From NCBI RefSeq assembly GCF_004519305.1, contig NZ_SOZA01000025.1, forward strand, positions 1-64,000: a DNA stretch of 64,000 nt. Direction: 5' to 3'. Shown here piece by piece: positions 16,861 to 25,671 of the stretch. The notes under the pieces are model-generated. The model did not search any database. It saw only the letters and a program-made list of their open reading frames with translations, and was not told the DNA's origin. The stretch comes from Pseudomonas sp. RIT623 (GTDB lineage: Bacteria > Pseudomonadota > Gammaproteobacteria > Pseudomonadales > Pseudomonadaceae). Each line of letters begins with the position of its first letter. The stretch's first letter is position 1. The translations under genes were made by a program, and so were the position numbers.

Positions 16861-19083
16861 GTGCAGCAACCGCCACTTTCGAGCACGACCAACGCGGCAG
16901 GGAATGCCATCACCGTCCGCCAACGCCACCCGGTGGCATTGGCCATGCTGGCGAGCAGCCTGGCCGCCAGCACCGGCCTGGCCTGGGCAGATGAGGCCAA
17001 GCCATTCGAGCTGGGCGCCACTGCCATCACCGCCACGACGCTGGGCGAGATCACCGAGGGCAGCGGCTCCTACACGACCGGTGCTACCCGCACGGCCACG
17101 CGCATGGCCCTGTCGCCCCGGCAGACGCCGCAGTCGGTGAGCGTGATCAGCCGTCAGCAGATGGACGACCAGAACCTGACCGACATCGCCAAGGCGCTGG
17201 GCAAGACGCCGGGCGTCACGGTGAGCAAGCTCGACAGCAATCGCACCAGCTTTCGGGTACGTGGCTTCGAGATCGACAACTTCCAGGTCGACGGCATTCC
17301 CAGTGCTTTTCGCTTCTCCAATGGCGTTGACCGTACCGACATGGTCATCTTCGATCGGGTCGAGGTGCTCAGGGGCGCCACCGGGCTGCTCAGTGGCTTC
17401 GGCAGCCCGGCCGCCACGGTCAACCTGGTGCGCAAGCGACCGACCCATGCGTTGTCCGGTTATGTATCGCTGGGCGCCGGCAGCTGGGACAGCTACCGTG
17501 GCGAGTTCGACATCGGCGGGCCGTTGACCGGCGCTGGCAATGTACGCGGGCGTTTGGTCGTGGCCCATGAGGATGGCCACTCGTTCATGGACAACCTAGC
17601 CGACAAGAAGCAGGTGCTCTACGGTATCGTCGAGTTCGACCTGAGCGACGACACCTTGCTCAGCGTCGGCCTGAGCCGCCAGAGCAACCGCCCCGAGGCC
17701 ACCTCGTGGGGGCCTTCGACGCCGCTGTTGGACAGCAATGGCAATCGCTTTCGCATGTCGCGCTCGTATAACCCAGGAGCCAAGTGGAGCCAGTGGGATA
17801 ACACCGCGGACAACCTGTTCCTCACCCTCGAGCAACGCCTGGCCCACGACTGGACGCTCAAGGCTTCGGTCACGCGCAGTGAAAACGACTCGCCCATGCG
17901 CCTGGGCTCGGCCACCAATGGTTACCCTGATCCGCTGACCGGCGACGGTATCACCGTATGGCTGGGTCGCTATCACTACCAGACCAACCAGAGCACCTAC
18001 GACCTTTACGCCAGCGGGCCCTTGCAGATGCTGGGGCGCGAGCACGAGCTGGTGGCGGGTATCTCGCACCGTGACCTGCGCACCCACGAGGACCACTGGC
18101 CGATGCGTTTCGGCAAAGCCAACATCTATCAATGGCGGGGCGATTATCCCGAGCCTGAGTGGGGCGCGCGCAGTGCCAAGGTCAATACCCGCGTGCAAGA
18201 GGATGCGGCGTATCTCACCGGGCGCTTCAAGCCGAGCGACGACTTGGCGCTGATCATCGGTGGCCGGCTGTCCAACTGGCAGTTGGACGGTTCGCGGTTC
18301 GACACCGCCAGCGGCCAGCGGCGCAAGACCCAGAGCCTGGAAGAGAACGGCGTGGTGGTGCCCTATGCCGGTGTGGTCTACGACCTGGACCCCAGCTGGT
18401 CGGTTTACGCCAGCTATACCAGCATCTTCAAGCCCCATGAAAGCCAGCAGGACGCCAGCGGCAAGATGATCGAGCCGGAGGAGGGCGATGCCTACGAATT
18501 GGGCCTCAAAGGTGAGTTCTTCGATGGGCGGCTGAATGCCAGCCTTGCGGTGTTCGAGGTGCGCCAGGACAACCTGGCGGAGTTCGTGCGCACCGACCCG
18601 ACCAGCAACCGTGGCGTCTACCGTTCGATCAAGGGCGCCAAGAGCCGCGGTTTCGAGTTGGAGCTGGCTGGCGAGCTGACGGCCGACTGGCATGTGCAGG
18701 GCGGCTTTACCCACCGCATCACCCGCGATGGCGAGGGTGACAAGATCTCCACCATCGAGCCGGAGAACCTGTTGCGCCTGTCCAGCACCTATCGTTTGCC
18801 GGGTGCCTGGAGCAAGCTCACCGTGGGCGGGGCGGCCAACTGGCAGAGCAAGATCTGGAAGGACATCAGCAGCCCGTTGCCAGGCCAGACGGATCGCTAC
18901 ACCCAGGCGAGCTACCTGACCCTGGATGCCATGGCTCGCTACCAGGTGAGCGAGCAGCTTTCGGTATCGCTCAACGGCAACAACCTCACCGACAAGCGGT
19001 ATTTCAACAACCTGGGCTTCTATAACGGCGGGTATTACGGTGACCCACGCAATTTCATGCTGACCACCCGTTACACGTTCTGA
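16861..19083 (+). CDS. TonB-dependent siderophore receptor
   Basis: This outer-membrane receptor (740 residues from GTG 16861) has a long signal peptide ending near 'TGLAWA'. A plug domain follows ('SVSVISRQQMDDQN', 'FRVRGFEIDNFQVDGIP', 'VEVLRGATGLLSG'), then a 22-strand barrel ending 'NFMLTTRYTF', with terminal Phe as the BAM signal. There is no N-terminal STN signalling domain and no adjacent sigma/anti-sigma pair, so it is a transport-only receptor. The plug resembles FpvA/FhuE types for ferric siderophores. GTG 16861 has AGGGA 9 bp upstream; a TTG at 16837 is possible. A Fur-box candidate lies upstream. Confidence 0.93.
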   Translation: MQQPPLSSTTNAAGNAITVRQRHPVALAMLASSLAASTGLAWADEAKPFELGATAITATTLGEITEGSGSYTTGATRTATRMALSPRQTPQSVSVISRQQMDDQNLTDIAKALGKTPGVTVSKLDSNRTSFRVRGFEIDNFQVDGIPSAFRFSNGVDRTDMVIFDRVEVLRGATGLLSGFGSPAATVNLVRKRPTHALSGYVSLGAGSWDSYRGEFDIGGPLTGAGNVRGRLVVAHEDGHSFMDNLADKKQVLYGIVEFDLSDDTLLSVGLSRQSNRPEATSWGPSTPLLDSNGNRFRMSRSYNPGAKWSQWDNTADNLFLTLEQRLAHDWTLKASVTRSENDSPMRLGSATNGYPDPLTGDGITVWLGRYHYQTNQSTYDLYASGPLQMLGREHELVAGISHRDLRTHEDHWPMRFGKANIYQWRGDYPEPEWGARSAKVNTRVQEDAAYLTGRFKPSDDLALIIGGRLSNWQLDGSRFDTASGQRRKTQSLEENGVVVPYAGVVYDLDPSWSVYASYTSIFKPHESQQDASGKMIEPEEGDAYELGLKGEFFDGRLNASLAVFEVRQDNLAEFVRTDPTSNRGVYRSIKGAKSRGFELELAGELTADWHVQGGFTHRITRDGEGDKISTIEPENLLRLSSTYRLPGAWSKLTVGGAANWQSKIWKDISSPLPGQTDRYTQASYLTLDAMARYQVSEQLSVSLNGNNLTDKRYFNNLGFYNGGYYGDPRNFMLTTRYTF

Positions 19084-19544
19084 GCCCCAGCCGTTTCAAC
19101 TTGGGCTTGCCGGGGTCGCTTTGCGACCCTTTCGCGACACAAGGCCGCTCCTACAGAGACCGCGCCGTCCTGGGGCGGCCTTGCCGAGGTGTCGGACCGG
19201 TCGGAAAGGGCGGGTTCTGAACCCTCTGTAACCGCACAACCTGTAGGCAACAGCAAGGCCAGGGCGCCTGGCCTCCCACTTGTCAATTTCCCAGCGCTTT
19301 CATCCTCCCGTCGGCACCATCTGGCACAATTGCTGTCATACCTGTGCAAAAACACAGCATAAGCCTTTGTCACAAAAGAAAATGCATGCTCAAATTGCAG
19401 GCATATGAAATCAGCCCCCACTTGAGCCCCGCATGACGTACCGTCATGGCGGCTGGCGGGCAGTAATGTTAAAAGTAGTGGTTCATTGGCCAGCGACCGG
19501 CCGATCACTATTGGACGCGCAGCACGCGCAGGAATAGACGCGTT
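19084..19544. other. intergenic region before ftsK with REP-like hairpins and a palindrome
   Basis: This 461-bp stretch contains no supported gene. A REP-like element occupies about 19100-19155, with the CTTTCGCGACACAAGGCCGC arm found elsewhere. A 7-bp inverted repeat (CATGACG / CGTCATG, 3-base spacer) at 19432-19448 could be an operator. AT-richer DNA at 19320-19400 probably holds the ftsK promoter. In other pseudomonads trxB lies divergently here; it is absent. Confidence 0.5.
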
Positions 19545-21965
19545 TTGAAGAAATCCACCGCAACTCCAGCTCCCTTGCCCGTGCCCCTGTGGCGGCAGCA
19601 GCTGCACTACCGACTCAAGGAAGGTGCGCTGATCGCCGTCGGTGCGCTGTGCCTGTACCTGTGGATGGCCCTGCTGACCTACGACACGTCCGACCCGGGC
19701 TTCAGCCATACCAGCAACGCCGACCAGGTGCAGAACGCCGCTGGCCGCGCCGGCGCGTATTTCGCCGACATCCTGTTCATGGTCCTCGGCTACTTTGCTT
19801 ACATCTTCCCGCTGCTGCTGGCGATCAAGACCTGGCAGATCTTCCGCGAGCGCCACCAGCCCTGGCAGTGGAGCGGCTGGCTGTTCTCCTGGCGCCTGAT
19901 CGGTTTGGTGTTCCTGGTACTGTCGGGCGCGGCGCTGGCGCATATCCACTTCCATCCGTCGGCGAGCCTGCCGTTCTCCGCCGGGGGCGCCCTGGGCGAG
20001 AGCCTGGGCGACCTGGCGCGCAACCTGCTGAACGTGCAGGGCAGCACGCTGATGTTCATCGCCCTGTTCCTGTTCGGCCTGACCGTGTTCACCGACCTGT
20101 CCTGGTTCAAGGTGATGGATGTCACCGGCAAGATCACCCTTGATCTGTTCGAGCTGGTGCAGAGCGCCGCCAACCGCTGGTGGGAGGCGCGCAACGAACG
20201 CAAGCGCCTGGTGGCGCAACTGCGCGAAGTGGACGACCAGGTCGACGAAGTGGTCGCCCCGGTGGTCGCGGACAAGCGCGAGCAGGTCAAGGCTCGCGAG
20301 CGCATCATCGAGCGCGACGAGGCGCTGACCAAGCACATTGCCCAGCGTGAACAGCAGCCGGCCCCGGTGATCAATATCCCGACGCCAGCGGTCAAGGCCC
20401 CGGAGCCGAGCAAGCGGGTGATGAAGGAGAAGCAAGCGCCGCTGTTCGTCGACAGCGCCGTCGAGGGCACCCTGCCGTCTATCTCCATCCTCGACCCGGC
20501 CGAACAGAAAAAGGTCGAGTACTCGCCAGAATCCCTGGCCGCGGTCGGCCACCTGCTGGAAATCAAACTGAAGGAATTCGGCGTCGAAGTCTCGGTGGAC
20601 TCGATCCACCCGGGCCCGGTCATCACCCGCTACGAAATCCAGCCGGCGGCCGGGGTCAAGGTCAGCCGCATCGCCAACCTGGCCAAGGACCTGGCGCGTT
20701 CGCTGGCGGTGACCAGCGTGCGGGTGGTCGAGGTCATCCCCGGCAAGACCACCGTGGGCATCGAGATCCCTAACGAGAACCGCCAGATGGTGCGCTTCTC
20801 CGAAGTGCTGTCGTCGCCGCAGTTCGACGAGAACAAGTCGCCGGTGACCCTGGCACTGGGGCACGACATCGGCGGCAAGCCGGTGATCACCGACCTGGCG
20901 AAGATGCCGCACCTGCTGGTGGCCGGTACCACCGGTTCCGGTAAGTCGGTGGGCGTCAACGCGATGATCCTGTCGATCCTGTTCAAGTCGGGCCCGGAAG
21001 ACGCGCGGCTGATCATGATCGACCCGAAAATGCTCGAGCTGTCGATCTACGAAGGCATCCCGCACCTGCTGTGCCCGGTGGTCACCGACATGAAGGACGC
21101 CGCCAACGCCCTGCGCTGGAGCGTCGCCGAGATGGAGCGCCGCTACAAGCTGATGGCGGCCATGGGCGTGCGCAACCTGGCGGGCTTCAACCGCAAGATC
21201 AAGGATGCCCAGGAAGCCGGCGAGGTCATCCACGACCCGCTGTATCGCCGCGAGAGCATGGACGACGAGCCACCGGCGCTCAAGACCCTGCCAACCATCG
21301 TGGTGGTGGTCGACGAATTCGCCGACATGATGATGATCGTCGGCAAGAAGGTCGAAGAGCTGATCGCCCGTATCGCGCAGAAGGCCCGTGCCGCCGGTAT
21401 CCACCTGATCCTCGCCACCCAGCGCCCGTCGGTGGACGTGATCACCGGCCTGATCAAGGCCAACATCCCGACCCGCATGGCGTTCCAGGTGTCGAGCAAG
21501 ATCGACTCGCGGACCATCATCGACCAGGGCGGCGCCGAACAGCTGCTGGGCCACGGTGACATGCTGTACATGCCACCGGGCACCAGCCTGCCGATCCGCG
21601 TGCATGGCGCCTTCGTCTCCGACGACGAGGTGCACCGTACGGTCGAGGCGTGGAAGCTGCGTGGCGCGCCGGACTACAACGACGACATCCTCAACGGCGT
21701 CGAGGAGGCCGGCAGTGGCTTCGATGGTGGCGGCGGTGGCGGCGGCGATGGCGAGGATTCCGAGAGCGACGCTTTGTATGATGAAGCCGTCCAGTTCGTG
21801 CTCGAGAGCCGCCGCGCGTCGATTTCGGCGGTGCAGCGCAAGCTGAAGATTGGCTACAACCGCGCCGCGCGGATGATCGAGGCGATGGAGATGGCCGGCG
21901 TGGTCACGCCGATGAACAGCAACGGCTCGCGGGAAGTGATTGCCCCGGGCGGCCCGCGCGATTGA
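19545..21965 (+). CDS. ftsK: DNA translocase FtsK
   Basis: FtsK (806 residues) anchors in the division septum and pumps the terminus region towards dif for XerCD resolution. There are four N-terminal membrane helices (about 25-185). A short charged linker follows (about 200-310), then the RecA-like motor with Walker A 'GTTGSGKS' near residue 462 and Walker B 'VVVVDEFADMM' near 585. The C-terminal winged-helix gamma domain ('YNRAARMIEAMEMAGVV') reads polar DNA motifs. The start is TTG with only a weak site upstream; 'MKKSTATPAPLP' matches the usual Pseudomonas N-terminus. lolA follows. Confidence 0.97.
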   Translation: MKKSTATPAPLPVPLWRQQLHYRLKEGALIAVGALCLYLWMALLTYDTSDPGFSHTSNADQVQNAAGRAGAYFADILFMVLGYFAYIFPLLLAIKTWQIFRERHQPWQWSGWLFSWRLIGLVFLVLSGAALAHIHFHPSASLPFSAGGALGESLGDLARNLLNVQGSTLMFIALFLFGLTVFTDLSWFKVMDVTGKITLDLFELVQSAANRWWEARNERKRLVAQLREVDDQVDEVVAPVVADKREQVKARERIIERDEALTKHIAQREQQPAPVINIPTPAVKAPEPSKRVMKEKQAPLFVDSAVEGTLPSISILDPAEQKKVEYSPESLAAVGHLLEIKLKEFGVEVSVDSIHPGPVITRYEIQPAAGVKVSRIANLAKDLARSLAVTSVRVVEVIPGKTTVGIEIPNENRQMVRFSEVLSSPQFDENKSPVTLALGHDIGGKPVITDLAKMPHLLVAGTTGSGKSVGVNAMILSILFKSGPEDARLIMIDPKMLELSIYEGIPHLLCPVVTDMKDAANALRWSVAEMERRYKLMAAMGVRNLAGFNRKIKDAQEAGEVIHDPLYRRESMDDEPPALKTLPTIVVVVDEFADMMMIVGKKVEELIARIAQKARAAGIHLILATQRPSVDVITGLIKANIPTRMAFQVSSKIDSRTIIDQGGAEQLLGHGDMLYMPPGTSLPIRVHGAFVSDDEVHRTVEAWKLRGAPDYNDDILNGVEEAGSGFDGGGGGGGDGEDSESDALYDEAVQFVLESRRASISAVQRKLKIGYNRAARMIEAMEMAGVVTPMNSNGSREVIAPGGPRD

Positions 21966-22027
21966 TGATCACCTCGCCGGGTGCCAACGGTGGCACCCGG
22001 CCTATTCAATGCTCAATGAGGACTCCC

Positions 22028-22651
22028 ATGCGCGCGATTCGCATGTTGTTGGTTTCTGCCCTGGCCGCGGCCAGCCTGTCGGCCCAGGCCGGCGAACAGG
22101 ACGTGCAACGCCTGACCCAGTTGCTGGAAAAGTCGCAGACCATCGAGGCCAACTTCTCCCAGCTGACCCTGGACGCCAGCGGCACCAGTCTGCAGGAAGC
22201 CAATGGCAAGATGACCGTCAAGCGCCCGGGCCTGTTCTACTGGCACACCGATGCGCCCCAGGAGCAGGTGGTGGTGTCCGACGGCAAGAATGTCACCCTG
22301 TGGGACCCGGACCTGGAACAAGCCACCATCAAGAAGCTCGACCAGCGCCTGAACCAGACCCCGGCGCTGCTGCTGTCCGGTGATGTCTCGAAGATCAGCC
22401 AGAGCTTCGACATCACCTCCAAGGAGCAGGGCGAGGTCATGGACTTCACCTTGAAACCCAAGACCAAGGACACCCTGTTCGACTCGCTGCGCGTGTCGTT
22501 CCGCCGGGGGTTGATCAATGACATGCAGCTGATCGACAGCGTCGGCCAGCGCACCAACATCCTGTTCAATGGCGTCAAGGCCAACCAGGCGGTGCCGGAC
22601 AGCAAGTTCAAGTTCGACATCCCCAAGGGCGCGGACGTCATCAAGGAGTAA
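22028..22651 (+). CDS. lolA: outer-membrane lipoprotein carrier protein LolA
   Basis: LolA (207 residues) ferries lipoproteins across the periplasm from LolCDE to LolB. The signal peptide is residues 1-21 ('MRAIRMLLVSALAAASLSAQA'). The body opens with 'VQRLTQLLEKSQTIEANFSQ' and contains 'LWDPDLEQATI' and 'PKTKDTLFDSLRVSF', as in the family. ATG 22028 has a GAGG site. It is followed after 12 bp by rarA, the conserved ftsK-lolA-rarA order. Confidence 0.95.
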   Translation: MRAIRMLLVSALAAASLSAQAGEQDVQRLTQLLEKSQTIEANFSQLTLDASGTSLQEANGKMTVKRPGLFYWHTDAPQEQVVVSDGKNVTLWDPDLEQATIKKLDQRLNQTPALLLSGDVSKISQSFDITSKEQGEVMDFTLKPKTKDTLFDSLRVSFRRGLINDMQLIDSVGQRTNILFNGVKANQAVPDSKFKFDIPKGADVIKE

Positions 22652-22663
22652 GCGGAGCCTGTG

Positions 22664-23989
22664 ATGGACCTGTTTCGTAGCGAACCTGTCGCCCAGCCCC
22701 TGGCCGCCCGCCTGCGCCCGTCCAACCTGGACGAGTACGTCGGCCAGGAGCACCTGCTGGCGCGTGGCAAGCCGCTGCGCGAGGCGCTGGAGCAGGGCGC
22801 GCTGCACTCGATGATCTTCTGGGGCCCGCCCGGGGTGGGTAAGACCACCCTGGCGCGGTTGCTGGCGCAGTTCTGCGATGCGCATTTCGAGACGGTGTCG
22901 GCGGTGCTGGCCGGGGTCAAGGAGATTCGCCAGGCGGTCGAGGTGGCCAAGCAGCAGGCCGGCCAGTACGGCAGGCGTACCATCCTGTTCGTCGACGAGG
23001 TGCACCGCTTCAACAAGTCGCAACAGGATGCCTTCCTGCCCTATGTGGAGGACGGCACGTTGCTGTTCATCGGCGCCACCACCGAAAACCCCTCGTTCGA
23101 GCTGAACAACGCGCTGCTGTCGCGGGCACGTGTCTACGTGCTCAAGAGCCTGGACGAGGCGGCGCTGCGCAAGCTGGTCAACCGCGCGCTCAGCGAGGAG
23201 CGGGGCCTGGGCAAGCGCAACCTGCGGGTGGGCGACGAAGCCTTCAAGATGCTCATGGCCGCCGCCGACGGCGACGGCCGGCGCATGCTCAACTTCCTCG
23301 AAAACGCCTCCGACCTGGCCGAGGACGGCAGCGAGATCGACGTGCAGATGCTGCAAAGCCTGCTCGGCGACAGCCGTCGCCGTTTCGACAAGGGCGGCGA
23401 GGCGTTCTACGACCAGATCTCCGCACTGCACAAGTCGGTGCGCGGCTCCAACCCCGATGGCGCGCTGTACTGGTTCGCGCGCATGCTCGACGGCGGCTGC
23501 GACCCGCTGTACATCGCCCGGCGCGTGGTGCGCATGGCCAGCGAAGACATCGGCAACGCCGACCCGCGCGCACTCAGCCTGTGCCTGGCGGCGTGGGACG
23601 TGCAAGAGCGCCTGGGCAGCCCGGAGGGAGAGCTGGCGGTGGCCCAGGCCATCACCTACCTGGCCTGCGCGCCGAAGAGCAACGCGGTGTACATGGGCTT
23701 CAAGACTGCCCTGCGCGAAGCCGCCGAGCACGGCTCGCTGGAAGTGCCGCTGCACCTGCGTAACGCGCCGACCAAGCTGATGAAACAGCTGGGTTATGGC
23801 GACGAGTACCGCTATGCCCACGATGAACCTGACGCCTATGCCGCCGGTGAAGACTATTTCCCTGACCAGCTCGAGCCGCGCCAGTATTACCAGCCGGTGC
23901 CGCGAGGCCTGGAACTGAAGATCGGCGAGAAGCTGCGCCACCTGGCCGAGCTCGACCGCAACAGCCCCCGCCAGCGGAGAAAGCCGTGA
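22664..23989 (+). CDS. rarA: replication-associated recombination protein A
   Basis: RarA/MgsA (441 residues) is an AAA+ ATPase related to clamp loaders that acts at stalled replication forks. Walker A is 'GPPGVGKTTLAR' (about 55-66) and Walker B is 'FVDEVHRFNKSQQ' (about 108-120). The C-terminal tetramerisation domain contains 'RMASEDIGNADPRAL'. I chose ATG 22664; a GTG 3 bp upstream is in frame. Its stop overlaps the crcB start by 4 bp. Confidence 0.96.
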   Translation: MDLFRSEPVAQPLAARLRPSNLDEYVGQEHLLARGKPLREALEQGALHSMIFWGPPGVGKTTLARLLAQFCDAHFETVSAVLAGVKEIRQAVEVAKQQAGQYGRRTILFVDEVHRFNKSQQDAFLPYVEDGTLLFIGATTENPSFELNNALLSRARVYVLKSLDEAALRKLVNRALSEERGLGKRNLRVGDEAFKMLMAAADGDGRRMLNFLENASDLAEDGSEIDVQMLQSLLGDSRRRFDKGGEAFYDQISALHKSVRGSNPDGALYWFARMLDGGCDPLYIARRVVRMASEDIGNADPRALSLCLAAWDVQERLGSPEGELAVAQAITYLACAPKSNAVYMGFKTALREAAEHGSLEVPLHLRNAPTKLMKQLGYGDEYRYAHDEPDAYAAGEDYFPDQLEPRQYYQPVPRGLELKIGEKLRHLAELDRNSPRQRRKP

Positions 23990-24360
23990 TCGTACTCATC
24001 GCTGCGGTCAGTGCCGGTGGCATCGCCGGCACCTTGTTGCGCTTCGCCACCGCCAACTGGGTCGCCGCCCACTGGCCACGGCACTTCTATGCCGGTACGC
24101 TGGCGGTCAACCTGGTGGGCTGCCTGTTGATCGGCCTGCTGTACGGACTGTTCCTGCACAAGCCCCTGGCGCCGGTCGAACTGCGCGCCGGGCTGATGGT
24201 GGGCTTTCTGGGCGGCCTGACCACTTTTTCCTCCTTCTCGCTCGATACCGTGCGCCTGATGGAAAGCGGGCAGCTTCCGCTGGCCTTGGGCTATACCATT
24301 ATCAGCGTGGTGGGCGGCCTGCTCGCGACCTGGGCCGGCCTTGCCCTGACCCGATTCTGA
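23986..24360 (+). CDS. crcB: fluoride channel CrcB/Fluc
   Basis: CrcB is a dual-topology dimeric channel that exports fluoride. The 124-residue protein has four transmembrane helices and the signatures 'GGIAGTLLRF' and 'GFLGGLTTFSSFSLDT', which hold the pore phenylalanines and sodium site. The start is GTG, overlapping the rarA stop by 4 bp, so translation is coupled. No fluoride riboswitch is possible at this junction. serS follows after 30 bp. Confidence 0.95.
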   Translation: MIVLIAAVSAGGIAGTLLRFATANWVAAHWPRHFYAGTLAVNLVGCLLIGLLYGLFLHKPLAPVELRAGLMVGFLGGLTTFSSFSLDTVRLMESGQLPLALGYTIISVVGGLLATWAGLALTRF

Positions 24361-24390
24361 ACCAACACCTACCTATAACGAGAGAACGAT

Positions 24391-25671
24391 ATGCTCGATT
24401 CCAAACTGTTACGCGGCCAACTTCAGGAAGTGGCGGATCGCCTGGCCTCCCGTGGCTTCAGCCTGGATGTCGCGCGCATCGAATCACTGGAAGAGCGGCG
24501 CAAGGCGGTGCAGACCCGTACCGAGCAACTGCAGGCCGAGCGTAACGCCCGTTCCAAGTCCATCGGCCAGGCCAAGGCCAAGGGCGAGGACATCGCTCCA
24601 CTGATGGCTGACGTCGAGCGCATGGCCAATGAACTGGCCGCAGGCAAGAGCGAGCTGGACGCCATCCAGGCCGAGCTGGACGCCATCCTGCTGACCATCC
24701 CCAACCTGCCGGACGCCAGCGTGCCGGTCGGCGCCAATGAGGACGACAACGTCGAGGTGCGCCGCTGGGGCACGCCGCGCAGCTTCGACTTCGAGATCAA
24801 GGACCACGTCGCCCTGGGCGAGATCAGCGGTGGCTTGGACTTCGAGGCTGCGGCCAAGATGTCGGGTGCGCGCTTTGCCGTGCTGCGCGGGCCGATTGCC
24901 CGTCTGCACCGGGCCCTGGCGCAGTTCATGATCAACCTGCATACCGGCGAGCATGGCTATGAAGAGGCCTACACGCCTTACCTGGTGCAAGCGCCGGCCC
25001 TGATGGGCACCGGTCAGCTGCCGAAGTTCGAGGAAGACCTGTTCAAGATCAGCCGTGAAGGCGAGGCCGATTTCTACCTGATCCCTACCTCCGAAGTGTC
25101 GCTGACCAACCTGGTGTCTGGCGAGATCCTCGACGCCAAGCAACTGCCAGTGAAGTTCGTCGCCCATTCCCCGTGCTTTCGCAGCGAAGCCGGTGCGTCG
25201 GGACGCGATACCCGCGGCATGATTCGCCAGCACCAGTTCGACAAGGTCGAGATGGTGCAGGTGGTGGAGCCGAGCAAGTCCATGGAAGCGTTGGACGGCA
25301 TGACTGCCAACGCCGAGCGCGTGCTGCAACTGCTGGAACTGCCATACCGCGTGCTGGCCTTGTGCACCGGTGACATGGGCTTTGGCGCGGTGAAGACGTT
25401 CGACCTGGAAGTCTGGGTGCCGAGCCAGGACAAATACCGCGAGATCAGTTCCTGCTCCAACTGCGGCGACTTCCAGGCGCGTCGCATGCAGGCGCGCTGG
25501 CGCAACCCGGAAACCGGCAAGCCGGAGCTGGTGCACACCCTCAACGGTTCCGGCCTGGCCGTGGGCCGTACCCTGGTGGCAGTGTTGGAAAACTACCAGC
25601 AGGCCGACGGCTCGATCCGTGTGCCGGACGTGCTCAAACCCTACATGGGTGGTGTCGAGGTCATCCGCTAA
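24391..25671 (+). CDS. serS: serine--tRNA ligase
   Basis: SerS (426 residues) charges tRNA-Ser and tRNA-Sec with serine. The N-terminal helical hairpin (about 25-100) grips the tRNA long variable arm. The class II core includes motif 2 'HSPCFRSEAGASGRDTRGMI' and motif 3 'LNGSGLAVGRTLVAVLENYQ'. A ribosome binding site (CGAGAG) precedes ATG. cysG begins at the base after its stop codon (TAAATG). A tRNA-Ser substrate gene lies at 33055. Confidence 0.97.
   Translation: MLDSKLLRGQLQEVADRLASRGFSLDVARIESLEERRKAVQTRTEQLQAERNARSKSIGQAKAKGEDIAPLMADVERMANELAAGKSELDAIQAELDAILLTIPNLPDASVPVGANEDDNVEVRRWGTPRSFDFEIKDHVALGEISGGLDFEAAAKMSGARFAVLRGPIARLHRALAQFMINLHTGEHGYEEAYTPYLVQAPALMGTGQLPKFEEDLFKISREGEADFYLIPTSEVSLTNLVSGEILDAKQLPVKFVAHSPCFRSEAGASGRDTRGMIRQHQFDKVEMVQVVEPSKSMEALDGMTANAERVLQLLELPYRVLALCTGDMGFGAVKTFDLEVWVPSQDKYREISSCSNCGDFQARRMQARWRNPETGKPELVHTLNGSGLAVGRTLVAVLENYQQADGSIRVPDVLKPYMGGVEVIR

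Noticed and set aside
19071..21635. 854-codon minus-strand frame across ftsK
   Set aside because: His/Asp/Arg-rich antisense translation of ftsK, a known artefact of GC-biased codons.
22013..23941. 642-codon minus-strand frame opposite lolA and rarA
   Set aside because: Antisense shadow of two recognised genes; no family features.
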